64,000 bases of DNA from an uncultured Gammaproteobacteria bacterium (lineage in GTDB: Bacteria > Pseudomonadota > Gammaproteobacteria > HK1), in contig CAMYJH010000019.1 in the NCBI GenBank assembly GCA_947258715.1, forward strand, positions 1 to 64,000, in the 5' to 3' direction. Under the pieces are notes generated by a model. The model was not told the DNA's origin. It saw nothing but the letters and a program-made list of their open reading frames with translations, and did not search any database. Made by a program: the position numbers and the translations under genes. Below are positions 37,063-46,104 of the stretch, in pieces; position 1 is the stretch's first letter, and each line of letters opens with the position of its first letter.

Positions 37063-37599
37063 TTGACCCCGGAAAAGAGCGAACAAACCGCAGGGCCGGC
37101 GTGGCCTGACGCGCTCTACGACTTGCTTTGTGCGGAGGGTGTCACCTTGTTCGCCTACGTTCCTGACGCCGGGCACAAGGTGCTGATCGAGCGCTCGCTC
37201 GCCGATCCTTCGGTCAAGTCGATTCCACTCACCACCGAGGAGGAGGGCGTCGGTGTTCTGGCCGGTGCGAATCTCGGGGGCGCCAAAGGCGTGCTGCTGA
37301 TGCAGTCGAGCGGAGTCGGGAACTGCGTGAATTTTCTCTCCCTGGTCAAGAGCGGGAAGTTTCCGTTCCTGATCCTGATCAGCATGCGCGGCGACTTCGG
37401 CGAGGGGAATCCGTGGCAAATGCCCATGGGTCAGTCTACCCAGCGGGTGCTGGAGGCGATGGGCGTCTTATGCATGCGGATCGAGAACGCTGACGATGTG
37501 TTGCCCACCGTTTCCGCGGCGCTCACCATGACCTTCAAGTCCGGAAATGCGGTGGCCGTTTTGCTCACTCAGAAGCTCCTTGGTGCGAAAGCGTTCTAG
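37063..37599 (+). CDS. ThDP-dependent decarboxylase, alpha (PYR) subunit, sulfopyruvate-decarboxylase-like
   Basis: The product matches the ComD-type half of two-subunit 3-sulfopyruvate and phosphonopyruvate decarboxylases. It has LFAYVPDAGHKVLIE and the catalytic glutamate region PLTTEEEGVGVLAGA, then GVLLMQSSGVGN and ISMRGDFGEGNPWQ. The start is probably the TTG at 37063, eight bases after GGAGA; the longer frame to 36796 overlaps the opposite CBS gene. At 178 residues it has normal ComD length. It needs the next gene product for cofactor diphosphate binding. In this catabolic setting, breakdown of a sulfonated or phosphonated keto acid, or a related 2-keto acid, is likely. Confidence 0.8.
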   Translation: MTPEKSEQTAGPAWPDALYDLLCAEGVTLFAYVPDAGHKVLIERSLADPSVKSIPLTTEEEGVGVLAGANLGGAKGVLLMQSSGVGNCVNFLSLVKSGKFPFLILISMRGDFGEGNPWQMPMGQSTQRVLEAMGVLCMRIENADDVLPTVSAALTMTFKSGNAVAVLLTQKLLGAKAF

Positions 37600-37610
37600 G
37601 AATTGCAGCC

Positions 37611-38225
37611 ATGAGCTACGGCACCACAACACAAGAACAGCTGGACCGTGGTTACGTGCTTGATCGCCGTCAGGCGGTCCCGGCGCTGGTGGGCGACCAT
37701 CGAGATTTTCTCATCGTTACCGGACTTGCCGGCACGGCGAAGGACATTGCGCATTTAAGCCACGACGGTGCTCACGTCTTCACCATGGCGGGCGCAATGG
37801 GCGCCGCCGTTTCCATCGGCTTGGGGCTTGCTCTGGCCAAGCCGGAGCGGCGTGTGCTCGTCGTCACCGGGGACGGCGAGCTGCTCATGAACGTGGGCGC
37901 GCTGGCCACGGTTGCGGTGACGCGCCCGCCCAACCTCGCCGTGGTCTGTGTCGACAACGGTCACTACGGCGAAACTGGCGGGCAGCGCAGCCACACCAGC
38001 CTGGGCGTGGACCTTAAGGGAATAGCCGCGGCGGCCGGAATTCCGGCGACCCGAAGGGTTTCTAAGCAGGACGAGGTCTCCGCGGCCTCCAAGCTCTTGC
38101 GCGAGAGCAACGGTCCGGTCTTCGTGGTGCTCAAGGTCAGGCCCGGCGACCCGCCGGCCTACAAACGCAATATGGACGCGGCGGCGTGCCGCCTGCGCTT
38201 TCGCGCAGCGCTACTCGGGACGTAG
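37611..38225 (+). CDS. ThDP-dependent decarboxylase, beta (PP) subunit, sulfopyruvate-decarboxylase-like
   Basis: This is the C-terminal half of the two-subunit decarboxylase (ComE type). The diphosphate- and magnesium-binding motif is GDGELLMN followed about 26 residues later by CVDNGHYGETGG. The alpha/beta pair is 11 bp apart, with separate start codons. Its 204 residues are close to the family length. The substrate is not set by the sequence; no sulfolactate or aldehyde dehydrogenase genes lie nearby. Confidence 0.85.
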   Translation: MSYGTTTQEQLDRGYVLDRRQAVPALVGDHRDFLIVTGLAGTAKDIAHLSHDGAHVFTMAGAMGAAVSIGLGLALAKPERRVLVVTGDGELLMNVGALATVAVTRPPNLAVVCVDNGHYGETGGQRSHTSLGVDLKGIAAAAGIPATRRVSKQDEVSAASKLLRESNGPVFVVLKVRPGDPPAYKRNMDAAACRLRFRAALLGT

Positions 38226-38837
38226 CCACCCGCTGGATTGGTATGCCAGCCGACCGTTAGTTCAGCCTAGCGGCAACAATCCCGGCGGATGCGCTGTTGT
38301 GTCGCGCTACCGCTCTTGCCTACTCGGCGATACCGCAGCGAGATCACGCGGACTCGCCAATCTCTGCATCGATACCCTCGTCGCCGCGCTCTTACCGGCC
38401 GAGCGAAGACGGCGCGTCTGGCGGGCACGTTGGGTAAGCGGCGACTCTGCCTCTCACCAAATCTTGGATACGACGCGATCACATGTCCTTGCCTGTCTTG
38501 GTGATCGGATTGCTCATGAACCTGACCGCATTCGGCTGAGCTGGGATTGTTTCTGCTTACCGCCGAAGGCCGGGCGATACTTGGGAAACCATCGCCCGGG
38601 CGCAGAACTCGGTGGACTGGGTGAGACCACTGGCAACGGACTGAACGGCGAGATTGCCTCGGTAAAGTCTTGGAACTTTAGCACCGGCTTCCTCTGGAGT
38701 CGGTTTTCGCGGACGTCGGCGCGCTTTATTGGTGTTCAGCCCGTCAGGGAACGCGACAATCTGCCGGAGGCAGTAAGCGCATCGGGCTGGGTATCAAAAA
38801 ACGGGCGTTTTCCCCTGTTTGATATTCGAACCGCGCA
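38226..38837. other. Intergenic region, no gene recognised
   Basis: About 610 bp. Short frames exist on the plus strand, but they lack ribosome sites and family resemblance. A decayed gene is possible but cannot be named. Confidence 0.4.
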
Positions 38838-39539
38838 TTAGGGACCGGGCTCCACGTAGACCAGCCCCTTGGTTCCGATCTCGAACACGCCGCCAGGGAT
38901 CTCGCGACCATCCCACTCCGCTGCGGTCATACGCAAACGCTGCCCGACTTGTAACAGAATTCCGAAGCCGAGCTGGCAGTAGCCCTTCCTGTCCAGCGGG
39001 CGGAACACCACCGGACCCTTGGGCCCGAGCAGGAACTCCATCTCGATACGTCCCTTAACTGGTGCACAGTCGAATCCCGGGACCGCGTCGCCGGAAGAGA
39101 TGAGGTAAACGCGCTCTCCGTCGGGGACGATAAGCTCACGCGCCGAGCGCCTCATATCCAGCGACCCGGCTTGACGGCGAAAGCGGGAAAGGGTGTTCGA
39201 CCCGCTTTGCGGAGCCTGCCAGCCAAGCTCTTTGTAGCTCAAAAGCATGCCGGTAGCCTTTGCTGATTGTTTCGTGGATCGAGATGGGAACAGCGCTTTC
39301 AGCGTCTTCGCGTTCAAGCGTCCGTTAGGGCTCAGCGACTTCGTTCGCTGAAAGGCCCTGACCGCTTCGCGTGTCTGCGGGCCCATGAGGCCGTCGATTG
39401 GCCCCGGTTCGAAACCGAGCTCCGAGAGGCGACGCTGCGCGGCTGCGACGTGCTCCTCTAAAGCAATGGAGCCAGCCGGCGCGATGGCGATGAAAGCGAA
39501 CAGAATAAAAAGTATGCGCGTCAGTGCGATTTGAACCAT
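38838..39539 (-). CDS. Exported peptidoglycan-binding-domain protein
   Basis: A signal peptide (ILFILFAFIAIAPAG) is followed by a PG_binding_1 domain (AAQRRLSELGFEPGPIDGLM, RAFQRTKSLSPNGRL) at about residues 30-85. Then comes an uncharacterised beta-rich domain of about 130 residues with two cysteines (FDCAPV, GYCQLGF) that could form a disulfide. The first domain would anchor it to the cell wall; the second shows no known catalytic motif. It is a single-gene unit. Confidence 0.75.
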   Translation of the reverse strand: MVQIALTRILFILFAFIAIAPAGSIALEEHVAAAQRRLSELGFEPGPIDGLMGPQTREAVRAFQRTKSLSPNGRLNAKTLKALFPSRSTKQSAKATGMLLSYKELGWQAPQSGSNTLSRFRRQAGSLDMRRSARELIVPDGERVYLISSGDAVPGFDCAPVKGRIEMEFLLGPKGPVVFRPLDRKGYCQLGFGILLQVGQRLRMTAAEWDGREIPGGVFEIGTKGLVYVEPGP

Positions 39540-39958
39540 TTAATTGCCTGCTTTAAAAAAGCAACATTTCAGCTGACGTTAATCAAGAACGCTCAAAGCT
39601 ACTATTGGGCAAGGTTATTAAGGTCCGTAACGCACAGCATAATCGAACTTTCGTGCGCAATCTCTAAGTATGTTCACAAGGCAGAATTGTGATTCGATCA
39701 GGGCCGATATCCTAAAAAAAAGCGAACCAAAAAGACCACCTGCCTTTGGAGCGAAAACCGAAATGCTCGCCTTTGAGCGAAAAATCCCGCTTGACCTGTA
39801 TCAAGCCGATACTCGAAAAGTCCGTAGAGCACCAGCAGCAGACGGTCTCGCATGTTGCCCTCGTTTCGAAGGCAAGCGGTTTTCAGGCGTGCGCGAGGGA
39901 TTTTTCGAAGAACTGCTGTCCGCCAACAATTTGCTCAGATTTCTATGGCGACCGCTTA
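39540..39958. other. Intergenic region with a weak FNR-like palindrome
   Basis: About 420 bp between two minus-strand genes. TTGACCTGTATCAA at 39791-39804 differs from the FNR consensus at one position. It is more than 250 bp from the start of the peptidoglycan-binding gene, so it may be chance. No gene is recognised. Confidence 0.3.
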
Positions 39959-40717
39959 TTAATGTTTTCTTCCAAACGTGCGCTGCAAATAATCGCGCAT
40001 GTTGTCCAATGTCTTTGGATCCATCCACACCGCTCGCACTGCTTCGTCGTTTTCGGATGCGAGAGCAGCAATGCGCGAATTCGCGGGTTCATGCAGCTGG
40101 CGCTTGCTGAGCGTGTAGCTGCGTTTAGGGATAGAAGCGAAGTGGCGGGCGCGGTGAAGCGCCAGGTCCAAAAGTTCTTTATCGTCGGCAATCTCGTCGA
40201 TAAAACCGAGCCGCATTGCGTCTTCGGTGTCGAAGGTACCGCCTGTATAAACCGCTTGCTGCAGGTGGGCGTTGCTGATGGAGAAGCGCAGGATCTCCAT
40301 TGCAATGGTTGGAAAAGGCACGCCTACAAGAAGCTCCGGAACGCCGATGCGCCCGCTATTCTTGGTCGCGACTCGATAGTCGCAGGCGCAGGCAATTACG
40401 CAGCCGCCGGCGATGGCATGACCGTTTATCGCCGCCACGAGCGGGCGCTGGAAATCGAACAGCCGGGCAAATGTATCCAGCAGAATCGGGAACAATTTGT
40501 TTAAGTACCTTTCCCCTTCGTTAACGATCCGGAACAGGTCCACGCCGGCGGAAAATATTCGATCTCTGCCGGTGATAACCACTGGCCTGTCGTCATGGGC
40601 TTCAAGCTGATCAAAGGTTTCGACCAGCGTTTTGCAAAGCTCGTAGTCGAGGGCGTTCGCTTTTCCGTGTGCCAGGCGCAGCACCACGACATCGTCGCTG
40701 TCTTCACGTTCAATCAT
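39959..40717 (-). CDS. Enoyl-CoA hydratase/isomerase family protein
   Basis: The 252-residue crotonase-fold protein has the oxyanion-hole segments GRDRIFSAGVDL (about residues 50-61) and AAINGHAIAGGCVIACACDY (about 95-114). It also has the region RIGVPELLVGVPFP that usually carries an active glutamate. Family members hydrate, isomerise or cleave acyl-CoA thioesters. It lies 43 bp after the nitrile hydratase activator on the same strand and is probably the last gene of that operon. Confidence 0.85.
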   Translation of the reverse strand: MIEREDSDDVVVLRLAHGKANALDYELCKTLVETFDQLEAHDDRPVVITGRDRIFSAGVDLFRIVNEGERYLNKLFPILLDTFARLFDFQRPLVAAINGHAIAGGCVIACACDYRVATKNSGRIGVPELLVGVPFPTIAMEILRFSISNAHLQQAVYTGGTFDTEDAMRLGFIDEIADDKELLDLALHRARHFASIPKRSYTLSKRQLHEPANSRIAALASENDEAVRAVWMDPKTLDNMRDYLQRTFGRKH

Positions 40718-40760
40718 GGCCGCGAGCGCTTAACGAGTGGTGAAACATTACTGCACCGTG

Positions 40761-41144
40761 TCATTTGTCGAACTCGCCACGCCTTATGGCTCGGTCCAGC
40801 TCAATCGGCTCGCCGTGGGGCGTGGACCGCGCGGCGCGGTCCCAGGCTTCTTTGCGCTCGGCAAGCGCCTCCCCGCTGGTGATCTTCTTGTCCACGCAGA
40901 TATTCTCCAGCGCGGCCAGCCAGTGTTGGTAATAGGTGTCGCCCAAATCCGGATCCCCGCTTTGCTTCGCCTTATCTATCTCCTGGTGCAAATACCTCGC
41001 CCATTCCGGCCAGGAGAAGCGGCCCTGTTGGTGCAGCTCCAGCGTCATGGCGAAAGCTTGCGCCTCCCAGGGCTCGCGGAACACCGGACCGTCGTCGTCC
41101 ATCGGGATGTCCGGCAGCGCCTCGAGGTCGGTTCTATTCGGCAT
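40761..41144 (-). CDS. Nitrile hydratase accessory (activator) protein
   Basis: Activators of this family insert cobalt into the alpha subunit and resemble the N-terminal half of the beta subunit. The 127-residue protein shows that relation: GPVFREPWEAQAFAMTLEL, FSWPEWARYL and DTYYQHWLAALENICVDKK match the beta N-terminal pattern. It lies 42 bp downstream of the beta C-terminal gene, within the operon. Confidence 0.85.
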   Translation of the reverse strand: MPNRTDLEALPDIPMDDDGPVFREPWEAQAFAMTLELHQQGRFSWPEWARYLHQEIDKAKQSGDPDLGDTYYQHWLAALENICVDKKITSGEALAERKEAWDRAARSTPHGEPIELDRAIRRGEFDK

Positions 41145-41186
41145 CTGCGAAATGTGCGAACTGGAATTCGGCCCGGGAGGCCGCCG

Positions 41187-41537
41187 TCAGGCGCGATCCA
41201 GGTAGTCGTCCCAGAGATCGATATTTACCTTATCAATCTCCGAAGCCGGTTCGCCCCAGAGTTCTCGCGCGGTAAAGCAAACGCTATACAGGTTCTGGGG
41301 ATTCTTGTCTCCATTGGCCGCGTGAGTGTCGGGAAAGATAAACACGCCGTGGTGACGTTTAACGACGCCGCGGCGGCCTCGAGCGTAGCGAGGCAAACGC
41401 GTGTGGCCTTCGGGGCTCATGTTGCGGGTTACGACTTCATCGCCGGGCTTGAATTTCGCTGGCACCTGCGTGTCGACTCTTGCCGGCCCCCCTTTCAGAA
41501 GGACCTTGCCCACGTCGCTGGCCCTGAGCACGCGCAT
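41187..41537 (-). CDS. Nitrile hydratase beta subunit, C-terminal half as a separate gene
   Basis: The 116 residues match only the C-terminal SH3-like barrel of the beta subunit: FKPGDEVVTRNM, GHTRLPRYARGRRGVVKRHH, GVFIFPDT, LYSVCFTARELWGE and the end DLWDDYLDRA. The ATG overlaps the stop of the beta N-terminal gene in the sequence TGATG, so ribosomes could restart there. In most nitrile hydratases both halves are one chain of about 220 residues. Thiocyanate hydrolase and toyocamycin nitrile hydratase, however, have the same split, so this may be a natural three-subunit enzyme rather than a broken gene. Confidence 0.85.
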   Translation of the reverse strand: MRVLRASDVGKVLLKGGPARVDTQVPAKFKPGDEVVTRNMSPEGHTRLPRYARGRRGVVKRHHGVFIFPDTHAANGDKNPQNLYSVCFTARELWGEPASEIDKVNIDLWDDYLDRA

Positions 41538-41851
41538 CAGCTGGTCTCCCCCTTGCCGATCTCGCTCATGCGCCGCGCGATCTCCTCTTCGGTGAGCAGC
41601 CCCTTTTCCACCAGCAGCGTTTGCAGACCGATGAGCCAGTGCTCGTAGTAGCTCGTCTGCAGATATTTGGCGGGATGCATGCGCTCGCGGGCGCGCCGTG
41701 ACATGTCCAGGTTCCACTCCCCCAGGAACCCGCAGGCGAGCGTCAGCGCGAAGCAGCGCCGCTCCCACTCTTGATGGAATACCGGCTCGTTGGACTCGGG
41801 GTTAATCGGCCCGAGACGGTGCATGCCGCCGAGGTCGTGAGCGCCATTCAT
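41537..41851 (-). CDS. Nitrile hydratase beta subunit, N-terminal half as a separate gene
   Basis: The 104-residue product begins [16 protein letters not shown] and includes [20 protein letters not shown] and [19 protein letters not shown]. These contain the beta-subunit arginine and tyrosine that line the active pocket. It ends at the interdomain linker ([15 protein letters not shown]). The start overlaps the alpha stop (ATGA) and the stop overlaps the next start (TGATG), so all three subunits would be made in balance. The other half is encoded downstream. Confidence 0.85.
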   Translation of the reverse strand: MNGAHDLGGMHRLGPINPESNEPVFHQEWERRCFALTLACGFLGEWNLDMSRRARERMHPAKYLQTSYYEHWLIGLQTLLVEKGLLTEEEIARRMSEIGKGETS

Positions 41852-42468
41852 TTGCTGCTGGGGACCTGGCTCGGCGACAATGGAAGCCCGGTGCCGATCA
41901 TCGAATCCCGGGTGACCAGCTCCGCCAGCGCCTCCTCATCCATCCCCTCGCTGTCCCGGGGACGCATCGGCAACACCAGGTATCGCACCTCGGCGGTGCT
42001 GTCCCAGACCCGGATCTCGGTAGTCTCGGGCAGCTCCACACCGAATTCTTTGAGTACGCCGCGGGGGTCAATCACCGCCCGGGCGCGGTAGGGGGCGGAT
42101 TTGTACCAAACCGGCGGTAGGCCCAGTACCGGCCAGGGATAACAGGAACACAGCGTGCACACCACCATGTTATGCACTTTCTCGCTATTCTCCAGCACCA
42201 CCATGTCCTCACCCTGACGACCGGTGAAGCCGAGTTCCGCGATTGCGGCCGAGGCGTTTCGAAGCAGACGCTGCTTGAAATCAGGGTCCGACCAGGCCCG
42301 CGCCACCACGCGAGAGCCGTTTCTCGGGCCCACCTTGTGCTCGTAGGTCTCGATCAGCGTATCCAGAGCGGCCGGGTCTACCAAGCCCTTTTCCACCAGC
42401 AGCGACTCGAGCGCTTTCACCCGGAGCACGGTATCGGGCAGGTGGGCGTGTTCGTGCCGGTCGCTCAT
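41848..42468 (-). CDS. Nitrile hydratase alpha subunit, cobalt type
   Basis: The alpha subunit holds the metal that hydrates nitriles to amides. The metal-binding motif reads [17 protein letters not shown]; threonine after the first cysteine marks the cobalt type (iron enzymes have serine). Other conserved parts are [29 protein letters not shown] and RYLVLPMRP, then VTRDSMIG. The start at 42468 has a GGAG site and gives 206 residues. It is the first gene of the operon alpha, beta-N, beta-C, activator, enoyl-CoA hydratase. No amidase is encoded beside it. It faces the T2SS operon across 220 bp. Confidence 0.92.
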   Translation of the reverse strand: MSDRHEHAHLPDTVLRVKALESLLVEKGLVDPAALDTLIETYEHKVGPRNGSRVVARAWSDPDFKQRLLRNASAAIAELGFTGRQGEDMVVLENSEKVHNMVVCTLCSCYPWPVLGLPPVWYKSAPYRARAVIDPRGVLKEFGVELPETTEIRVWDSTAEVRYLVLPMRPRDSEGMDEEALAELVTRDSMIGTGLPLSPSQVPSSK

Positions 42469-42690
42469 TGGAGACTCCTTTGGGTGAAGGCAACAGTTTA
42501 ACCAAGCGCCCACGGGCGGACCAAGCGCCCGGAATGGCGAGACCGGTTGAATTTTATCAGTGCCCTAGAGGTCAAAATCACAAATTGCCACATTTCTCGC
42601 TTTTTCCTTGCGCTACCTTACTCGGCTAAACTTGAATGCTGCGGCAACCTATGTAGAAGGGTCCTTACGCTGTGCCGGTAATATTCCCTG

Positions 42691-44370
42691 ATGCGTCTCG
42701 GTGAAATCCTTGTTGAGCGGCGGGGCTTGAGCTCCGAAGATCTCGATCGCGCGCTTCGTCTTCAAAAAGAGAGCGGCGAACGCATCGGCACGATGCTGGT
42801 GCGCCTCGGAATGATCTCCGAGCGAGACCTGGCCTGCGCCCTGGCTGCACAACTCGGTCTCGAGCCAGCCCCTCAGGAAGCTTTCGGCGACGTGCCCGCC
42901 GTCGACAGCGAGGTGACACCGGAGTTCCTCACCCACGCGCAGGTGGTCCCATTGGCTGCAAACAGTGACGCCGTAACCGTGGCCATGGCGGATCCGCTGG
43001 ACAGGTTCACCGTCGATGCGCTGAAGCTCGCGCTCGGACGCGAGATCGTGATTAAGGTCGGTGGGGCGTCCGATATTGAAGCGGCGATCAAGCGCCAGTA
43101 CGGAGACGGCAGCGATGCGCTGACCGAAATTGCGGACACCTACCGCAGCGGCGACGAGGATGCCGAGGCGGAAGACATCCAGCACCTGCGGGATCTCGCA
43201 AGCGAGGCGCCGATTATCCGCATGGTCAACCTGATCATCAGTCGCGCGCTCGAGGTCAAGGCGTCGGACGTGCACATCGAACCGTTCGGTGCGAGCCTCA
43301 AGACGCGCTACCGGGTGGATGGGGTGCTGCGTGAAGTGGAAGCTCCACCGGTTCGCTCGGCCGCGGCGCTGGTGTCGCGCATCAAGGTGATGGCAAACCT
43401 GAACATCGCCGAGCGACGCAGACCGCAGGACGGCCGCATCAAGCTGCGTATCGAAGGCCGCGAGATCGACATGCGTATCTCCACGGTTCCGACGCTGCAT
43501 GGTGAGAGCGTGGTCATGCGCATACTCGACAAGGGAAGTCTTAGCCTCGACTTCAAGACGCTGGGATTCGAAGGGCCACTTCGCGACGCGGTGGACGAAC
43601 TGCTGACCCGGCCGCAGGGTATTGTGCTGGTGACCGGACCGACCGGGAGCGGTAAGACGACCACGCTGTATGCGGCGCTCAAGCTTTTGAACACGCCGGA
43701 CAAGAAGATCCTGACGGTGGAGGATCCGGTGGAGTACGAACTGGAAGGCATTAACCAGATCCAGGTAAAGCCTGAGATTGGATTGAGCTTCGCCAACGCG
43801 TTGCGCTCCATCCTGAGACAGGATCCGGACGTCATCATGGTCGGGGAAATGCGCGATTTGGAGACCGGGAAAATCGCGGTGCAGTCGGCGCTTACTGGCC
43901 ACAAGGTGTTCTCGACCTTGCACACCAACGACGCCGCAAGCAGCGTGACGCGACTTCTGGACATGGGTATCGATGATTATCTGGTCACTTCAACGGTGAA
44001 TGGCGTCATTGCGCAGCGGCTAGTAAGAACGCTCTGCGCCGAGTGCAAGCAGCCCTACGAGGTGCTGCCCGAGATCGCCGAGGAGTTTGGACTAAAGCGC
44101 TACACCGACGATCCGGCCCCTTTGCTGTATAAAGCGGTCGGCTGCGCATCTTGTGACAGCACCGGTTTTCGTGGGCGCACCACCATTGTCGAGCTGATGG
44201 TGATGAATGACACGACTCGCCGGGCGATTCTGTCCAAGGGAGATGCCACCGAGGTTCGCCGCGCCGCGCGGGACACCGGCACGGAAAGCATGCGCGCTCA
44301 CGGAATCCGCAAGGCGCTCTCAGGAATAACCACCCTGGAAGAAGTAGAACGCGTAACTAGGGAAGCCTGA
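42691..44370 (+). CDS. gspE: Type II secretion ATPase GspE
   Basis: This hexameric ATPase powers pseudopilus growth at the inner membrane. The 559-residue protein has the N-terminal T2SSE_N domain (LGEILVERRGLSSEDLDRAL), Walker A GPTGSGKTTTLY near residue 316, the Asp box DVIMVGEMRDLETG, the His box region (GHKVFSTLHTNDA) and the four-cysteine zinc site (CAECKQPY near 450, CASCDSTGF near 487). It is the first gene of an eleven-gene operon. The gspF start overlaps its stop. Confidence 0.96.
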   Translation: MRLGEILVERRGLSSEDLDRALRLQKESGERIGTMLVRLGMISERDLACALAAQLGLEPAPQEAFGDVPAVDSEVTPEFLTHAQVVPLAANSDAVTVAMADPLDRFTVDALKLALGREIVIKVGGASDIEAAIKRQYGDGSDALTEIADTYRSGDEDAEAEDIQHLRDLASEAPIIRMVNLIISRALEVKASDVHIEPFGASLKTRYRVDGVLREVEAPPVRSAAALVSRIKVMANLNIAERRRPQDGRIKLRIEGREIDMRISTVPTLHGESVVMRILDKGSLSLDFKTLGFEGPLRDAVDELLTRPQGIVLVTGPTGSGKTTTLYAALKLLNTPDKKILTVEDPVEYELEGINQIQVKPEIGLSFANALRSILRQDPDVIMVGEMRDLETGKIAVQSALTGHKVFSTLHTNDAASSVTRLLDMGIDDYLVTSTVNGVIAQRLVRTLCAECKQPYEVLPEIAEEFGLKRYTDDPAPLLYKAVGCASCDSTGFRGRTTIVELMVMNDTTRRAILSKGDATEVRRAARDTGTESMRAHGIRKALSGITTLEEVERVTREA

Positions 44371-45596
44371 TGCCTCTGTTTCATTACAAGGCGGCCACCG
44401 ACGCCGGGGAAGTGCTCGAGGGTGACATGGAGGCGGCGGACCGCAGCGACGTGGTGCGTAAGCTTCAGGCTCAGGGCCACGTGCCTATCCGCGCCGAGCC
44501 GCTGGACGGACTGAAGGCCAAAACGGCGCCCCGGCTCTCCCTGCTGGGCAAAAAACGCCTCGGCCAGCGCGAGGTAGAGGTATTCACACTGGAGCTCGCT
44601 ACCCTGGTGCGAGCGGGCCTGTCGGTGGACAAGGCGCTCAATATCATGGGTGAAATCGAGGGTCCCGGTGCTCCGCGCGACCTTATCCTCGGTTTGCAGC
44701 GAGACGTGCGCGGCGGGATGGCGTTTTCGGAAGCCCTGAGCAAGCGCGACAGATTGTTCTCGCGCTTTTACGTCAACATTGTGCGCGCGGGTGAGCTGAG
44801 CGGCGCCATGGACCAATCGCTGTCGCGACTGGCCAGCTTCCTGGAAGATGCACGCGAGCTGCGCCGGGAGGTTGGCAACGCGCTGCTTTATCCCTTGATT
44901 TTGGTGTTTGTTGCGCTGCTCTCGCTGGCAGTGATCCTTGGCGTCGTGGTGCCGCGGATTTCCGCCATGTTCGAGGACTCCGGCCAGACACTTCCCTGGT
45001 TTACAAACGTCGTCATCGGCGCCGGTGGGTTGATCGAAAACTACGGCTGGGTTTTTGCACTGATCATCGCCGCCGGCTTCGTCATAGCGCGTCAGCAGGG
45101 CAAGGACCCCCGAATACGCCGCGGCTGGGACGAGTTTTTGCTCAAGCTGCCGCTGCTCAGAACGCTGATCGCAGAAATTGAGGCCGCGCGCTTCATGCGC
45201 ACTCTCGGCACGCTGATTGAAAACGGGGTCAACCTTCTCGAAGCGCTGACAATTTCCCGCGAGGTGGTGTCGAATCGCCTAATTTCCGGGCGTCTCGAGG
45301 CGTTGTCTTCAGGGGTCCGCGAGGGTCAAGGCCTGGCCCGGCCGCTGATGGAAGCGAACGTGTTTCCGAGCCTCGCCAGTCATCTGGTGCGCGTTGGTGA
45401 AGAGACCGGCAGCGTCGACACCATGCTGCTGCACCTGGCCGCGATTTACGAACGTGAAGTGCAGACAACGGTAAAACGGATGGTGACGCTTCTTGGACCC
45501 ATCCTCATCCTGGGGCTTGCCGTCTTTATTGCCGCCATCATGTTCGCTTTGGTGGTTCCCATACTGAGCATCAACGATCTCGCTTTAATCGGATAA
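44370..45596 (+). CDS. gspF: Type II secretion inner-membrane protein GspF
   Basis: GspF is the polytopic platform protein that links GspE to the pseudopilus. The 408-residue product has two cytoplasmic helical T2SSF domains (FTLELATLVRAGLSVDKALN and ARFMRTLGTLIENGVNLLEA). Three membrane segments lie near residues 170-192, 205-235 and 378-400. It overlaps gspE and is followed six bases later by gspG. Confidence 0.95.
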   Translation: MPLFHYKAATDAGEVLEGDMEAADRSDVVRKLQAQGHVPIRAEPLDGLKAKTAPRLSLLGKKRLGQREVEVFTLELATLVRAGLSVDKALNIMGEIEGPGAPRDLILGLQRDVRGGMAFSEALSKRDRLFSRFYVNIVRAGELSGAMDQSLSRLASFLEDARELRREVGNALLYPLILVFVALLSLAVILGVVVPRISAMFEDSGQTLPWFTNVVIGAGGLIENYGWVFALIIAAGFVIARQQGKDPRIRRGWDEFLLKLPLLRTLIAEIEAARFMRTLGTLIENGVNLLEALTISREVVSNRLISGRLEALSSGVREGQGLARPLMEANVFPSLASHLVRVGEETGSVDTMLLHLAAIYEREVQTTVKRMVTLLGPILILGLAVFIAAIMFALVVPILSINDLALIG

Positions 45597-45601
45597 CAAC
45601 C

Positions 45602-46066
45602 ATGGACGAGCACAACACGCTAACGCTGGCATTGAAACCGTTCGACAAGCGATTTCCAGCTCGTAGAAGGGCACTCGGATTCACCCTGTTGGAGCTGCTG
45701 GTGGTGCTGGCAATTTTAGGACTCATCGCCACCTTTGCCGCGCCGCAGGTGCTCAAATGGCTTTCCGGTGCCAAGAGCGACTCCGCGCGCATTCAGATCG
45801 AGGCTCTGGGTACGGGCATCGATCTTTACCGCCTGGAGGTCGGGAGCTATCCGCCGGATCTGGAGGCCCTGGTGAGTCAGCCATCGGGAGCCGATCGCTG
45901 GAACGGACCCTATTTGAAAAAAAGGACCCTGCCGAAGGATCCATGGGGTCAGGATTATCTCTATCGCCATCCCGGTGAGAATGGGCCTTACGACCTCTAT
46001 ACCCTCGGCGCCGACGGTCAGGAAGGCGGAAGCGGCGAAGATGCCGACGTCGTCAGCTGGCAATAG
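45602..46066 (+). CDS. gspG: Type II secretion major pseudopilin GspG
   Basis: GspG builds the pseudopilus shaft. The 154-residue precursor has an unusually long leader of 26 residues, then the prepilin peptidase site LG|FTLLELLVVLAILGL with Glu at +5. The C-terminal motif DPWGQDYLYRHPG and the acidic loop GADGQEGGSGEDADV are the calcium-binding features of major pseudopilins. Confidence 0.96.
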   Translation: MDEHNTLTLALKPFDKRFPARRRALGFTLLELLVVLAILGLIATFAAPQVLKWLSGAKSDSARIQIEALGTGIDLYRLEVGSYPPDLEALVSQPSGADRWNGPYLKKRTLPKDPWGQDYLYRHPGENGPYDLYTLGADGQEGGSGEDADVVSWQ

Positions 46067-46104
46067 GCGTTGATTGCCGGCGCAACTCGTTGCGGAATTC
46101 TTCT

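Noticed and set aside
41187-42468. Thiocyanate hydrolase (ScnABC) as the identity of the split enzyme
   Set aside because: The subunit split fits, but the alpha metal-site surroundings ([19 protein letters not shown]), the beta pocket residues and the nitrile-hydratase-type activator gene look like ordinary cobalt nitrile hydratase. The possibility is kept only as a relation.
42649-43923. Minus-strand open frame of 424 codons opposite gspE
   Set aside because: It is a shadow of gspE, which is certain from Walker A and the cysteine motifs.
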